From Crocinitomicaceae bacterium (GTDB lineage: Bacteria > Bacteroidota > Bacteroidia > Flavobacteriales_D > Crocinitomicaceae), in contig JANRBR010000041.1 of assembly GCA_030727405.1 (NCBI GenBank), positions 1-47,545 of the forward strand: DNA of 47,545 nucleotides, read 5' to 3'. Positions 1 through 8,631 of the stretch are shown one piece after another (positions within the stretch are counted from its first letter, which is position 1; the number at the start of each line of letters is the position of its first letter). The notes under the pieces were generated by a model. The model saw only the letters and a list, made by a program, of their open reading frames with translations. It did no database searches and had not been told where the DNA came from. A program made the position numbers and the translations under genes.

Positions 1-635
1 CCTTGAATGGTACGGTGATGATTCGTAACAAATCAGGAGTAGAATATCCTAGACCATGGTCATGGAAAGTTTCCATTGCAAAACCGCAAGGTTCTATTTC
101 ATTGCCTGAACTAGCAGTACTTTATTTAGGTTATCCGAACAAAGTGGTTCCGGTTGTAGCAGGAATGGTAAGTTCTAGTATTTCGATTGACAAAGGTTCT
201 TGTACACCTTCAACATTTACAGTGAACGGCGTATCTCAAAAGGGGTACATTGTGAAACCGAACGGTGCTGGATTTGCAACAATTACTTTAACAGCGAAAG
301 ACAAAGATGGTAAATCCAAGTCTTTTGGTCAATTCAAGTATAAAATTAGAACGCTTCCTCGTCCAAATGTTGAACAAACCACGATTTCAAAATCAGGTGG
401 TAACGTAACGGTGGGATTAGGTCAAGATTCACCTTTAACGTCGCTATCGTTCTCCATTACTGGTGGAAGAATTACTGTTGGAGATAATGAACCTATTAAA
501 TTTAAAGGATCAAGAATACCTTCAAGTGCCTTAACAAAGGCAAGAGTGGGTAGAATGGTTACTGTTGAACTTAATTATGGTATTTCCACAGGAGGTTCCG
601 CATCGGTTTCTGCTGGACTCAAAGTGACACAGTAA
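1..635 (+). CDS. gldM: GldM, C-terminal part (gliding motility / T9SS inner-membrane motor partner)
   Basis: Open reading frame that enters from the left edge and ends with TAA, leaving about 210 C-terminal residues. The visible part is beta-rich and Gly/Ser-rich with no membrane helix, as expected for the periplasmic domains of GldM. In the family, GldM is anchored by one N-terminal helix, pairs with GldL to form the proton-driven T9SS motor, and reaches across the periplasm to the GldK/GldN ring. The call rests on general resemblance to the last domains (for example the segment PRPWSWKVSIAKPQG and the ending GLKVTQ) and on gldN lying only 11 bases downstream, the usual gldKLMN order. The TTG at position 3 is merely the first possible start and is not the true one. 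The N-terminal domains are outside the window. Confidence 0.87.
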   Translation, partial: LNGTVMIRNKSGVEYPRPWSWKVSIAKPQGSISLPELAVLYLGYPNKVVPVVAGMVSSSISIDKGSCTPSTFTVNGVSQKGYIVKPNGAGFATITLTAKDKDGKSKSFGQFKYKIRTLPRPNVEQTTISKSGGNVTVGLGQDSPLTSLSFSITGGRITVGDNEPIKFKGSRIPSSALTKARVGRMVTVELNYGISTGGSASVSAGLKVTQ

Positions 636-646
636 AATTTCAAGTT

Positions 647-1924
647 ATGAAAAAAGTAATTTTTGGTTTAGGTTTTGTGTACATGACAGCTGCATTCGGA
701 CAAGGAGGGGTGCAGTCAGGTGACTTAAGAGGTCCCGTTAATGTGCTGCCAAATGGTGTAATTGATGGTGTTGTTTTAAAAGAAGAAGTTCTTGTAAGAC
801 AAGCTATTCAGCCAGAGTATGTTCGGGAAGCCGATATGGTTTGGTCTAAACGTGTTTTTTCTCGCATTGATTCCCGTGAAAGAATCAATCATGAGCTATT
901 CTATCCATTTGATACGTTCGATGGAGATCCACTTGGTGGAAGCTTGTATAATCCTATGAATCGAACGGATATTGATGATCCAAGATGGAACAAAGACCAA
1001 CAAAGATGGTCTTTGTGGACAATCATTCAGCGACACATCATGTTGGGGGACCTTACAGTTTATCAAGTTTCTAGTCCTGATTATTTAACTGTGGAGGATG
1101 GTTATACCTTGAGATACCCAATCATGCGTGTTGGTAAAGATGATTATTTTACATCTGGAACATACCGTGATAGAGTGAATAAAGCAATGAGTTCAAGGGC
1201 AAAAGGTGCTGAATTCGAAATCGAGCAAACCGCTATAGGTGGTGGAAAAGTGCCGATTATGAAAACAGATCAAACGCTACAAGAATACATTGATTCATTG
1301 AAAAGTGATCAAGATTTGGCCGATCAAAATAAAGACATCATTGACATGTATGTTGCTGAACCGCAAACTTTACAACGTTATTGGGATAAAGGTGACGTAG
1401 GTTTCAATATCTCTTATGATGACATCGTATGTTATGTTGGCTCAAGCCACATCATTGCTTATAACATCAAAGAGGATTGGTTTTTTGACAAAGAACGTTC
1501 ATTGTTAGATCGCCGAATCATTGCGATTGCACCGGTGGCAAGGTATAGCTACGTGGAGCAAAAGGACCCAACCCAACCAAAGGAACGAGGTAAATTGCTT
1601 GTTTATGGTATTGACGGCACTCCTTACGAAGGTGCGCTTCCATACACAGGAGAAGTAGAAGAAAACGAAATGTTTTGGTTATATTTCCCTGAGTTGAGAA
1701 ACGTTATTGTAAACTATTACGTGTACAATGATCAAAACGATGCTCAATGGATGTCAATGGACGATTTATTCTGGAAACGTAAGTTTAACGCAACAATTTA
1801 TAAAGTATCTGATAAGTTTGATCGTGAGATTCAAGATTACAAATATGGTGTAGATGCGTTATACGAAGCTGAAAGAATCAAAGAAGAAATACGTAAATGG
1901 GAACATGACGTATGGAATTTCTAA
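647..1924 (+). CDS. gldN: GldN, gliding motility / type IX secretion periplasmic ring protein
   Basis: 425-residue protein with an N-terminal signal peptide (MKKVIFGLGFVYMTAAFGQ, cleavage likely after AFG-Q). The body carries GldN-type sequence such as HELFYPFDT, WSLWTIIQRHI and the C-terminal VNYYVYNDQNDAQWMSMDDLF. In the family, GldN forms a periplasmic ring with the lipoprotein GldK under the outer membrane and is needed for protein export through SprA and for gliding. It follows gldM after 11 bases, so the two are almost certainly cotranscribed, and a strong hairpin terminator follows, making it the last gene of the operon. It is somewhat long, with a charged, Lys/Glu-rich C-terminal tail (YEAERIKEEIRKWEHD). 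No Shine-Dalgarno sequence precedes it. Confidence 0.9.
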   Translation: MKKVIFGLGFVYMTAAFGQGGVQSGDLRGPVNVLPNGVIDGVVLKEEVLVRQAIQPEYVREADMVWSKRVFSRIDSRERINHELFYPFDTFDGDPLGGSLYNPMNRTDIDDPRWNKDQQRWSLWTIIQRHIMLGDLTVYQVSSPDYLTVEDGYTLRYPIMRVGKDDYFTSGTYRDRVNKAMSSRAKGAEFEIEQTAIGGGKVPIMKTDQTLQEYIDSLKSDQDLADQNKDIIDMYVAEPQTLQRYWDKGDVGFNISYDDIVCYVGSSHIIAYNIKEDWFFDKERSLLDRRIIAIAPVARYSYVEQKDPTQPKERGKLLVYGIDGTPYEGALPYTGEVEENEMFWLYFPELRNVIVNYYVYNDQNDAQWMSMDDLFWKRKFNATIYKVSDKFDREIQDYKYGVDALYEAERIKEEIRKWEHDVWNF

Positions 1925-1940
1925 AAAATTAACTTTTCTT

Positions 1941-1970
1941 AAAAGCCCCATTGTAAAATGGGGCTTTTTT
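1941..1970 (+). terminator. Rho-independent terminator after gldN
   Basis: A perfect 12-bp stem (1941-1952 with 1957-1968), loop GTAA, followed directly by T residues. The left side is A-rich, so it could also work from the other strand, but only the gldMN transcript needs it here. Confidence 0.9.
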
Positions 1971-1982
1971 ATTATACTTTTG
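1951..1982 (+). promoter_or_regulatory. Bacteroidota-type promoter, predicted leaderless
   Basis: TTG at 1951-1953, 21 bases, then TACTTTTG at 1975-1982, which matches the TAnnTTTG -7 consensus of Bacteroidota sigma factor. The -33 element lies inside the gldN terminator. Only four bases separate the box from the GTG start at 1987, so transcription should begin at or very near the start codon. Confidence 0.6.
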
Positions 1983-1986
1983 TAAG

Positions 1987-2544
1987 GTGAAATGGATAGG
2001 AAATAGAATCAGTTTCGTTGACCATCGAAATAAGACTACGATTGTCATAGACCCAGAAAAAAACGGGTGGATTAATGCCATCATGGGAGCGTGGTTGTCT
2101 ATGTGGTATGTGATTGGTGGAACAGTTTTCTGGGCGCTTAATGTCATGAAATTAAAAGACCAAGAAGCAATTATTCTATGGATCTTTGTGGTATTTTGGT
2201 GTTATTACGCCTTTCGGGTAACAAAATCTTTTTTATGGATCATGTTTGGACAAGAGTTCATCAAAATTGATGACCGTGCCTTCCATTTAAAGAAAAGTAT
2301 TTTATCCTTCGGGAAATCTCACCCGTATTACTTTGATAACATAAAAAATTTCAATTACGAACTCCCAAAAAATGGCTCTTTGCAGTCCATATGGGAATCC
2401 TCACCTTGGATTAATGGAGGAGAACGTTTTTTCTTCGATTATTTTCAAAAGAAAATAACGTTTGGACGTAAATTGACTGAAAAAGAGGCAAAATTGCTAT
2501 CGCAGCTAATAAATAAGAAAATTCAAGAACGCGCAAAGAACTGA
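1987..2544 (+). CDS. Membrane protein with PH-like cytoplasmic domain, function unknown
   Basis: 185 residues, GTG start; no in-frame ATG exists near the 5' end, and the promoter box four bases upstream supports this start. Two adjacent hydrophobic segments lie near residues 30-55 and 60-90. The rest (about residues 95-185) is a compact, beta-rich, basic domain ending in an amphipathic helix ([17 protein letters not shown]). The pattern of two helices followed by a PH-like fold is common among uncharacterised Bacteroidota proteins; the PH-like assignment is inferred from the pattern, not from a recognised motif. It abuts kbl (one base apart) and probably shares its mRNA. No function can be given. 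Confidence 0.6.
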   Translation: MKWIGNRISFVDHRNKTTIVIDPEKNGWINAIMGAWLSMWYVIGGTVFWALNVMKLKDQEAIILWIFVVFWCYYAFRVTKSFLWIMFGQEFIKIDDRAFHLKKSILSFGKSHPYYFDNIKNFNYELPKNGSLQSIWESSPWINGGERFFFDYFQKKITFGRKLTEKEAKLLSQLINKKIQERAKN

Positions 2545-2545
2545 T

Positions 2546-3733
2546 ATGTACGGATCCATTAAAGATTTTTTATCGAAAGAATTGACCTCCATTGAAGAAA
2601 ATGGTTTGTTAAAAAGAGAACGCATCATTACCAGTCCTCAAGGAGCAACCGTGACGGTTTCTTCTGGAGAAGAAGTGGTGGTCATGTGTGCGAACAATTA
2701 CCTTGGACTGTCTTCTCACCCAGAGGTGGTTGACGCAGCTAAACGTACATTGGACACCCATGGATTTGGTATGTCTTCCGTTCGCTTTATTTGTGGAACT
2801 CAGGACATACATAAAGAATTGGAAGCTAAAATCGCTCAGTTTTATGGTACAGAGGACACGATCCTTTATGCTGCTGCATTTGATGCTAATGGCGGAGTTT
2901 TTGAACCCTTATTTTCAGATGAGGACGCTATTATTTCAGATGAGTTAAATCATGCTTCCATCATTGACGGTGTAAGGTTGGCAAAAGCCGCTCGCTACCG
3001 TTACAAGCATTCAGACATGAATGACCTTGAGGAGCAATTGAAAAAAGCCCAAGACCAACGTTTCCGTGTTATCGTCACGGATGGTGTTTTTTCCATGGAT
3101 GGAGACATCGCGAAAATGGATCAAATATGTGACCTAGCAGATAAATACGATGCATTGGTCATGACGGATGAATGTCATTCAGCTGGATTCATTGGGAAAA
3201 CGGGTCGTGGAGTACCTGAACATTGCGATGTTATGGGAAGAGTTGACATCATTACGGGAACCCTTGGTAAAGCACTTGGTGGAGCCATGGGTGGATATAC
3301 GACTGGTCGAAAAGAGATTATAGACATGCTTCGTCAAAGGTCACGTCCCTATTTATTCTCTAATTCATTAGCTCCTTCGATTGTTGGTGCGTCCATCAAA
3401 GTATTTGATTTATTAAGTTCCACTACGGAACTGCGTGATCGCTTGGAAGAAAATACCCTGTATTTTAAGAAACACATCATCGAAGCGGGATTTGATATCA
3501 AACCTGGGGATTCCCCAATTGTGCCGATCATGTTATACGATGCCGCATTATCTCAAAAATTTGCCGATCAATTGTTGCAAGAAGGAGTCTATGCAATTGG
3601 ATTCTTTTATCCAGTTGTAGCTAAAGGTCAAGCGCGCATTCGAACTCAAATTTCAGCAGCGCATTCCAAAGCTGATTTAGATAAAGCAATCGCTGCTTTT
3701 ATTAAGGTTGGTAAAAATTTAGGAGTGATCTAG
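2546..3733 (+). CDS. kbl: Glycine C-acetyltransferase (2-amino-3-ketobutyrate CoA ligase)
   Basis: 395-residue PLP enzyme of the alpha-oxoamine synthase family, cytoplasmic. It cleaves 2-amino-3-oxobutyrate with CoA to glycine and acetyl-CoA, the second step of threonine breakdown through threonine dehydrogenase. The PLP lysine is Lys242 in GTLGKALGG; the cofactor-binding acid and His lie in TDECHSAGF (Asp208, His211); the substrate loop [13 protein letters not shown] is at residues 48-60. Length matches Kbl (about 398). Related enzymes (BioF, SPT, HemA) share the fold, but the N-terminal and central sequence fits Kbl best. No threonine dehydrogenase gene is seen in the window. The start ATG lies one base after the stop of the upstream gene. 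Confidence 0.9.
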   Translation: MYGSIKDFLSKELTSIEENGLLKRERIITSPQGATVTVSSGEEVVVMCANNYLGLSSHPEVVDAAKRTLDTHGFGMSSVRFICGTQDIHKELEAKIAQFYGTEDTILYAAAFDANGGVFEPLFSDEDAIISDELNHASIIDGVRLAKAARYRYKHSDMNDLEEQLKKAQDQRFRVIVTDGVFSMDGDIAKMDQICDLADKYDALVMTDECHSAGFIGKTGRGVPEHCDVMGRVDIITGTLGKALGGAMGGYTTGRKEIIDMLRQRSRPYLFSNSLAPSIVGASIKVFDLLSSTTELRDRLEENTLYFKKHIIEAGFDIKPGDSPIVPIMLYDAALSQKFADQLLQEGVYAIGFFYPVVAKGQARIRTQISAAHSKADLDKAIAAFIKVGKNLGVI

Positions 3734-3740
3734 CAACGAA

Positions 3741-4079
3741 ATGAAAAAGAATCGTAATTCAAGCGAATTAGCCCTGTTTTTTTTGGTTGCTTTTGTCAGC
3801 CAAATCCTCATGATGACATGGGCATCGTATACTCTTTCAATGAAGGATTCAAAGGCAGATTCAGAAATTTCAGCCGATGGAGAACTATCTGATGAATTGG
3901 ATGCCGATGAAAGTGATTTTTCAACCTTGATAGAAGAAGAATTGGAGAAGGAGTATTTTTGCAATGAATCGATTCATTTGTCTCATTCTATTCGTGCACA
4001 TAAGTGTTTTCGATATGTTTACCACAAATCTGATTATATATCCTTAAAAAATCATGTGCCTCCAGAATACTTTAGTTAG
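3741..4079 (+). CDS. Small single-pass membrane protein with acidic linker, function unknown
   Basis: 112 residues. A short basic N-terminus (MKKNRNSSELA) is followed by one hydrophobic segment (about residues 10-33), then a strongly acidic, low-complexity linker rich in Asp, Glu and Ser (about 35-72), then a basic, His/Tyr-rich tail with two Cys. This suggests an inner-membrane anchor or uncleaved signal with an exposed charged domain. It starts seven bases after kbl and is probably read from the same mRNA. I do not recognise the family. The frame has no better competitor on either strand, but with no homology it could still be a poorly conserved or spurious gene. Confidence 0.5.
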   Translation: MKKNRNSSELALFFLVAFVSQILMMTWASYTLSMKDSKADSEISADGELSDELDADESDFSTLIEEELEKEYFCNESIHLSHSIRAHKCFRYVYHKSDYISLKNHVPPEYFS

Positions 4080-4118
4080 AGATTGTCATCAAAACTTTAA
4101 TTAAAATTCTTTTAGAAC

Positions 4119-5690
4119 ATGAATAAAATAGTGAAATACATCGGGAATGATCTTCTCGCTGGATTAGTCGTTTTTTTAGTAGCATTACCACTTTGTTTAG
4201 GGATTGGATTGGCTTCCACAAACGTGGAAGGAATTCCTTCATTGCCAAGTGTCTTTCCTGGACTCATCGCAGGTGTTGTAGGTGGAATTATTGTCGGTTT
4301 CATTAGTGGTTCCCGTGTGGGTGTTTCCGGTCCAGCTGCTGGACTCATTACCATAATTATTTCTTCAATTGGTATTCTTGGTACGTATGAAGCGTTTTTG
4401 CTTGCCGTGATATTTGCGGGCCTAATTCAATTGCTTTTCGCGTTGTTTAATTTAGGAATTGTAGCCAAATATGTACCAACCTCTGTGATTAAAGGGATGC
4501 TGGCTGCTATTGGGATAACCTTAATTTTAAAGGAAATCCCGCATTTATTGGGCTATGACAAGGATTTCTTCGGGGATGAGTCGTTTTGGCAAATGGATGG
4601 ACATAATACGTTTACAGAACTTTTGTATTCGCTTAATGCGTTTCAATTAGGATCTGTCATCATTGGGGTTGCAACCATTATTTTCATTGTGCTTTTAGAA
4701 AAGCCATTTTTCAAGAAAAATAAATTATTCAAACTAATACCTAGCGCGTTAATTGTTGTTTTAATTGGTGTCATCATACAATTGCTTTTTAAAGGGACTT
4801 ATTTAGAAATAAGCTCAAAACACCTCGTTCAATTACCGGTACTTAAAGGCATGGATGAAGTATCCAAAATACTTTTTTTTCCCGATTTTAGTGCAGTCAC
4901 CAATTGGGACGTTTATACCATTGCCATTACCATTGCCATTGTTGCAAGTTTAGAAACATTGTTAAGTGTAGAGGCGACGGATAAGTTAGATCCTGAAAAA
5001 AGTTCAACCCCAACGAAGCGTGAATTGATGGCCCAAGGGATTGGGAACATCGTAACTGGTTTTATCGGTGGCTTGCCAATTACGCAAGTTGTGGTTAGAA
5101 GTTCTGCCAACATAGGTGCCGGAGTCAAAACAAAATTAGCGGCAGTCATTCATGGCTTCCTGTTGATTTTTGCCATCCTATTACTACCGTCCTTGCTAAA
5201 TCAAATTCCTTTGGCATCCCTTGCTGCCATTTTAATCATGGTGGGTTATAAATTGAGTAAAGCGGGATTATTTAAAGAAATGTTTCAAAAAGGCATGGAT
5301 CAATTTATTCCGTTTATCTTGACTATTGTTGGTGTATTATTCACCGATTTGCTGAAAGGAATTGGAATTGGTTTGGTGGTTTCCATTTTTTACATTCTTA
5401 AAAGAAATTCACAAAATCACTTTTCAAAAAAAGAGGAAGATGGTGTGTTAACCATTCGATTGGCTGAAGAAGTCACTTTTCTAAACAAAGTTGGGATACA
5501 TACGACTCTGCACAATGCTCCATCGAATTCAAAATTGATCATTGATGCAAGTAATTGCAAAAGCATCGATCAAGATATTCTGGAAATATTATTAGATTTT
5601 AAAAAGTTTGGTTCCGTTCACAAGGAAATAGACTTTGAATTAATTAATTTTCAACATTTAAAAAAGGATCCAAATGGAAAACTTATATAA
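4119..5690 (+). CDS. SulP/SLC26-family anion transporter (probable bicarbonate transporter)
   Basis: 523-residue inner-membrane transporter. The N-terminal segment NDLLAGLVVFLVALPLCLGI is the SulP entry motif, and GSRVGVSGPAAGL gives the conserved substrate-region helix. About 10-14 membrane segments end near residue 425, followed by a cytoplasmic STAS-like domain (about 430-523; motif IIDASNCKSIDQDI). SulP proteins carry sulfate, bicarbonate or dicarboxylates. The substrate is inferred from context: the last 17 bases overlap a beta-carbonic anhydrase gene, a pairing seen for bicarbonate-handling SulP systems. It therefore probably supplies bicarbonate, or exchanges it, for carboxylation reactions. 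Sulfate cannot be excluded, but no sulfate-assimilation genes are nearby. Confidence 0.88.
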   Translation: MNKIVKYIGNDLLAGLVVFLVALPLCLGIGLASTNVEGIPSLPSVFPGLIAGVVGGIIVGFISGSRVGVSGPAAGLITIIISSIGILGTYEAFLLAVIFAGLIQLLFALFNLGIVAKYVPTSVIKGMLAAIGITLILKEIPHLLGYDKDFFGDESFWQMDGHNTFTELLYSLNAFQLGSVIIGVATIIFIVLLEKPFFKKNKLFKLIPSALIVVLIGVIIQLLFKGTYLEISSKHLVQLPVLKGMDEVSKILFFPDFSAVTNWDVYTIAITIAIVASLETLLSVEATDKLDPEKSSTPTKRELMAQGIGNIVTGFIGGLPITQVVVRSSANIGAGVKTKLAAVIHGFLLIFAILLLPSLLNQIPLASLAAILIMVGYKLSKAGLFKEMFQKGMDQFIPFILTIVGVLFTDLLKGIGIGLVVSIFYILKRNSQNHFSKKEEDGVLTIRLAEEVTFLNKVGIHTTLHNAPSNSKLIIDASNCKSIDQDILEILLDFKKFGSVHKEIDFELINFQHLKKDPNGKLI

Positions 5691-6309
5691 TCAATTACTT
5701 CAGAACAACAAGAATTGGGTAAGATCAAAATTGGATCAAGATCCTGATTACTTCAAGCGACTTTCCTTGGGTCAAAGTCCACCCATTTTATGGATCGGCT
5801 GTGCGGACAGTCGTGTTCCTGCCAACGAAATTATTGGTGCAAATCCAGGTGAAGTATTTGTTCACCGTAACATTGCCAATATGGTTGTGCATTCAGACAT
5901 GAACATGCTATCTGTATTGGATTATGCTGTCAATGTCCTGAAAGTAAAACACATCATTGTTTGTGGTCATTACGGTTGCGGGGGCGTTCAAGCGGCTATG
6001 ACGAATAAGCACATTGGTTTAATTGACAACTGGATTCGCCACATTAAGGATGTCTATCGTTTTCATCAGGATGAGTTGAACGCCATTGAAAATGAAACAG
6101 AACGTTTCAACCGATTCGTGGAATTAAACGTGGTGGAACAAGTCTTGGACTTAGCCAAAACATCCATTGTGCAAACAGCATGGGAAGGCGGACAACAAGT
6201 TCATGTTCACGGTTGGGTTTATGGCATTCACGATGGAATCATAAAAGATTTAGATATTACCATTCGTGATAATAATTCATTATCTGAGGTGTATCAATTA
6301 GATATTTAA
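5674..6309 (+). CDS. can: Beta-class carbonic anhydrase
   Basis: 211-residue cytoplasmic zinc enzyme that interconverts CO2 and bicarbonate. Zinc ligands are Cys43, His99 and Cys102 (CADSRVP and GHYGCGG); the Asp45-Arg47 dyad that gates the active site is also present. Length and spacing match the E. coli Can type. The ATG lies inside the end of the SulP gene in another frame (17-base overlap), so translation is probably coupled. Together they form a two-gene inorganic-carbon module. A hairpin terminator follows the stop codon. Confidence 0.95.
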   Translation: MENLYNQLLQNNKNWVRSKLDQDPDYFKRLSLGQSPPILWIGCADSRVPANEIIGANPGEVFVHRNIANMVVHSDMNMLSVLDYAVNVLKVKHIIVCGHYGCGGVQAAMTNKHIGLIDNWIRHIKDVYRFHQDELNAIENETERFNRFVELNVVEQVLDLAKTSIVQTAWEGGQQVHVHGWVYGIHDGIIKDLDITIRDNNSLSEVYQLDI

Positions 6310-6318
6310 AAATGGATG

Positions 6319-6345
6319 AAAAGGGCAAAGGGATTTGTCCTTTTT
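6319..6345. terminator. Bidirectional terminator between convergent genes
   Basis: 11-bp stem (6319-6329 with 6334-6344, one G-T wobble), loop GGGA, flanked by A on the left and T on the right, so it can end transcripts from both sides. The stop codon of the minus-strand gene lies on its right arm. Confidence 0.8.
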
Positions 6346-8491
6346 AATTTGATCTTTTTTTCAAAACCAAATGGTCTAAGTCAAAATGGACATTCTTTGA
6401 ATTCCCCACTAAAAAGCAATGGTACTCACAGCGAAATACTTGTGTTTTAAATCGTAAGTTGACGCGAATCGCTTTTTCGGATATTCCAGGAAAGGAACCA
6501 ATGCTTCTATTGTAAAACCATGTGATTGCTTTTGTTTCTGGATGGATAAATTCCAAGTAGCAAACATTAGCAATAGGTTGTGTCCAATCGGGGTAGTAAT
6601 CAAAGGATAAGTCATACCATTGATTTGGCTCTAATTTCGTTGAATCAAGTGATAAAATGGTATTGTAGTTTTCAATTGATCCATGAAAACGGCCATTTTT
6701 CACCATGGATTGCCAACGTGAATTATCTTCAAAGTCATCTTTAAAAACGAGTTCGTATGAAAATGGTTCCTTCCATTTCTTTCTTTGTTTTGAGAGGATT
6801 CTTAATTCTACGTGCTTGTTGTTGAAATAGGGTTTGCTTTCGTCATAGATCAATTGCTCATCTTCGGCATAAAGGCTGTTTTCAAGGGGATGAACGAGCA
6901 ATAAAGAACGATCAACACTCAAAAGATGCGTTTGTGTTAAATTAAACAAGCGAAAATAATCCATTGTTTGTTTCTTGGACGTTCTTCCCATCATCACAGC
7001 ATGAATGGGAATTCCCGTATGGGCAGAGATGAGAAAAGAAGACAGAAGTGTTTCACTTGAAGCTTCCTTTCCAAAGGTTTCAGATCCTACATGAAACCAT
7101 GGAAGAGGCAAAATAGCTTGATAATTTGCTCGACCTTTTTTACTTGATTCGATGAGTTGTTTTTGTTCCCTGTTCAAATTTTTTGCTTGAAATATATTTG
7201 GAGTAAACGATTTTGGAAATGATCGCAAGTTCCAAGATTCAATGAATTGCACACTGATGAATAGGGAAATCACACCAGCAGTGATATAGGAATGGCTTTT
7301 TTTACTTTTTGAAAATCGACGGTATAGATGAGATAATAAAACAAAACCCATGACGCCCGCAACATAATAAAAGGGCCAAGAAAAGCGACCTAGGGCCCTA
7401 AATTGTTTAAGGAATGGGACAATGTTCAACCAAGTCGGATTTCCATTAAACGGAAACCCAAAAGACAAGACCAATAGGATGGATGCTCCGATAAATGCAT
7501 ACAGTAATGATCGATGCATGGTTCCAATCGAACGGAAACGATTTCGTACAAATGGAATCACCATGATCATGCCAATAATGAGCATCAGAATCGAAAGGTA
7601 ACCAATGTAAGATTGACCTTCCCATCGCACCTCAATAAACGACATATAAGGTTCCAACCAACGGTGAATGGAACCAGATGGAGGCAAGAAAATGCTTTTC
7701 CAATGCGCTTGGTATTCGAAAAAACCATAAGGATTAACCGGTCGATCAGTAATAGGGTCTGTTAACTTCAAAAAGAGTTGCATAAAAACGACCGGAGTCA
7801 AGATAGGAAACAAATCGAAAAGTCGTTCTTTCAAAGACCTTGATCGATTAAATTGATGAAACAACCAGTCTAATCCATAAAAAAGCGTGATGATAAATCC
7901 TAAATAAGGGTGCATGAAATACCAAAACAATTGATTGACAATGGATATGGAGTTCCATTTTAATGATGCTTTCTCTTCCTTGTACCGAATCAGGATGTAC
8001 CACGAAAGCGGAAAAAACAACGAATAGGCTAGGCTAAGATGACTGAATAAACGAGGGAATTGTGGTTGTAAGAGAAAAAGTGAGCATGCGCCCAAAAGTG
8101 CCAGCCACGTTTCAGTGTTGAATTTTTTAAGAAGGAAATAAATGAAAAGCGGTGTGAGCCATAAGCTCAAAACTAAGCTCATGTGAATCAAGCCAATGCC
8201 AAAGGGCTTAAGAAAGGGGAGTGCTTGTACCAACCAAGCAATCAAAGGAAAACCATCGGTATACATGTAATGCTCTCCGTGCGGGTAATTCATCCCCTTA
8301 AAATGTAAAAATGATTTATCGTATTCTATGTGGTAATAAAAACTAAAATACGACTTGAGTCCATCGCCTTCACCCACCAAAAGGATGTCATTCGGGTGAA
8401 ATACAAGTTGAGGAAACAAACAGCAGATGAAAAGAGCAGAAATGATGAGCACCCCGATCACTTCTCTTTGTTGTTTTAAAAAATCACCCAT
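6344..8491 (-). CDS. Polytopic membrane protein, GT-C-like glycosyltransferase candidate
   Basis: About 715 residues from the ATG at 8491; a GTG at 8512 would add seven residues. Roughly ten or eleven hydrophobic segments span the first 400 residues. An acidic motif (VGEGDGLKSY) sits in the first loop between helices 1 and 2, where GT-C enzymes carry their catalytic acid, followed by an aromatic loop (MNYPHGEHYMYTDGFP). The last 300 residues are soluble, and the C-terminal part (from about 590) looks like a beta-sandwich, perhaps glycan-binding. This layout fits membrane proteins that use lipid-linked sugars to modify surface polysaccharide. The specific family is not recognised and the activity is inference. 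The gene lies downstream of a sialate O-acetylesterase-type gene on the same strand. Confidence 0.55.
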   Translation of the reverse strand: MGDFLKQQREVIGVLIISALFICCLFPQLVFHPNDILLVGEGDGLKSYFSFYYHIEYDKSFLHFKGMNYPHGEHYMYTDGFPLIAWLVQALPFLKPFGIGLIHMSLVLSLWLTPLFIYFLLKKFNTETWLALLGACSLFLLQPQFPRLFSHLSLAYSLFFPLSWYILIRYKEEKASLKWNSISIVNQLFWYFMHPYLGFIITLFYGLDWLFHQFNRSRSLKERLFDLFPILTPVVFMQLFLKLTDPITDRPVNPYGFFEYQAHWKSIFLPPSGSIHRWLEPYMSFIEVRWEGQSYIGYLSILMLIIGMIMVIPFVRNRFRSIGTMHRSLLYAFIGASILLVLSFGFPFNGNPTWLNIVPFLKQFRALGRFSWPFYYVAGVMGFVLLSHLYRRFSKSKKSHSYITAGVISLFISVQFIESWNLRSFPKSFTPNIFQAKNLNREQKQLIESSKKGRANYQAILPLPWFHVGSETFGKEASSETLLSSFLISAHTGIPIHAVMMGRTSKKQTMDYFRLFNLTQTHLLSVDRSLLLVHPLENSLYAEDEQLIYDESKPYFNNKHVELRILSKQRKKWKEPFSYELVFKDDFEDNSRWQSMVKNGRFHGSIENYNTILSLDSTKLEPNQWYDLSFDYYPDWTQPIANVCYLEFIHPETKAITWFYNRSIGSFPGISEKAIRVNLRFKTQVFRCEYHCFLVGNSKNVHFDLDHLVLKKRSN

Positions 8492-8631
8492 GTGTATTCC
8501 GATTGAATGCACTTGATATCAAATTTTCGTCAATTAGCACAGTGATTTTACATTCAAAACGATTTCTCATGACAGTTGAAATATGCATTAAAGTTAATGA
8601 AATGATTGTGTTTTTATTAACGCGCATTATT

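Noticed and set aside
8512..8527. Palindrome TTGATATCAA and near-consensus box before the GTG at 8512
   Set aside because: The box has a mismatch at a fixed position and the palindrome is only 10 bases, so I did not call a promoter.
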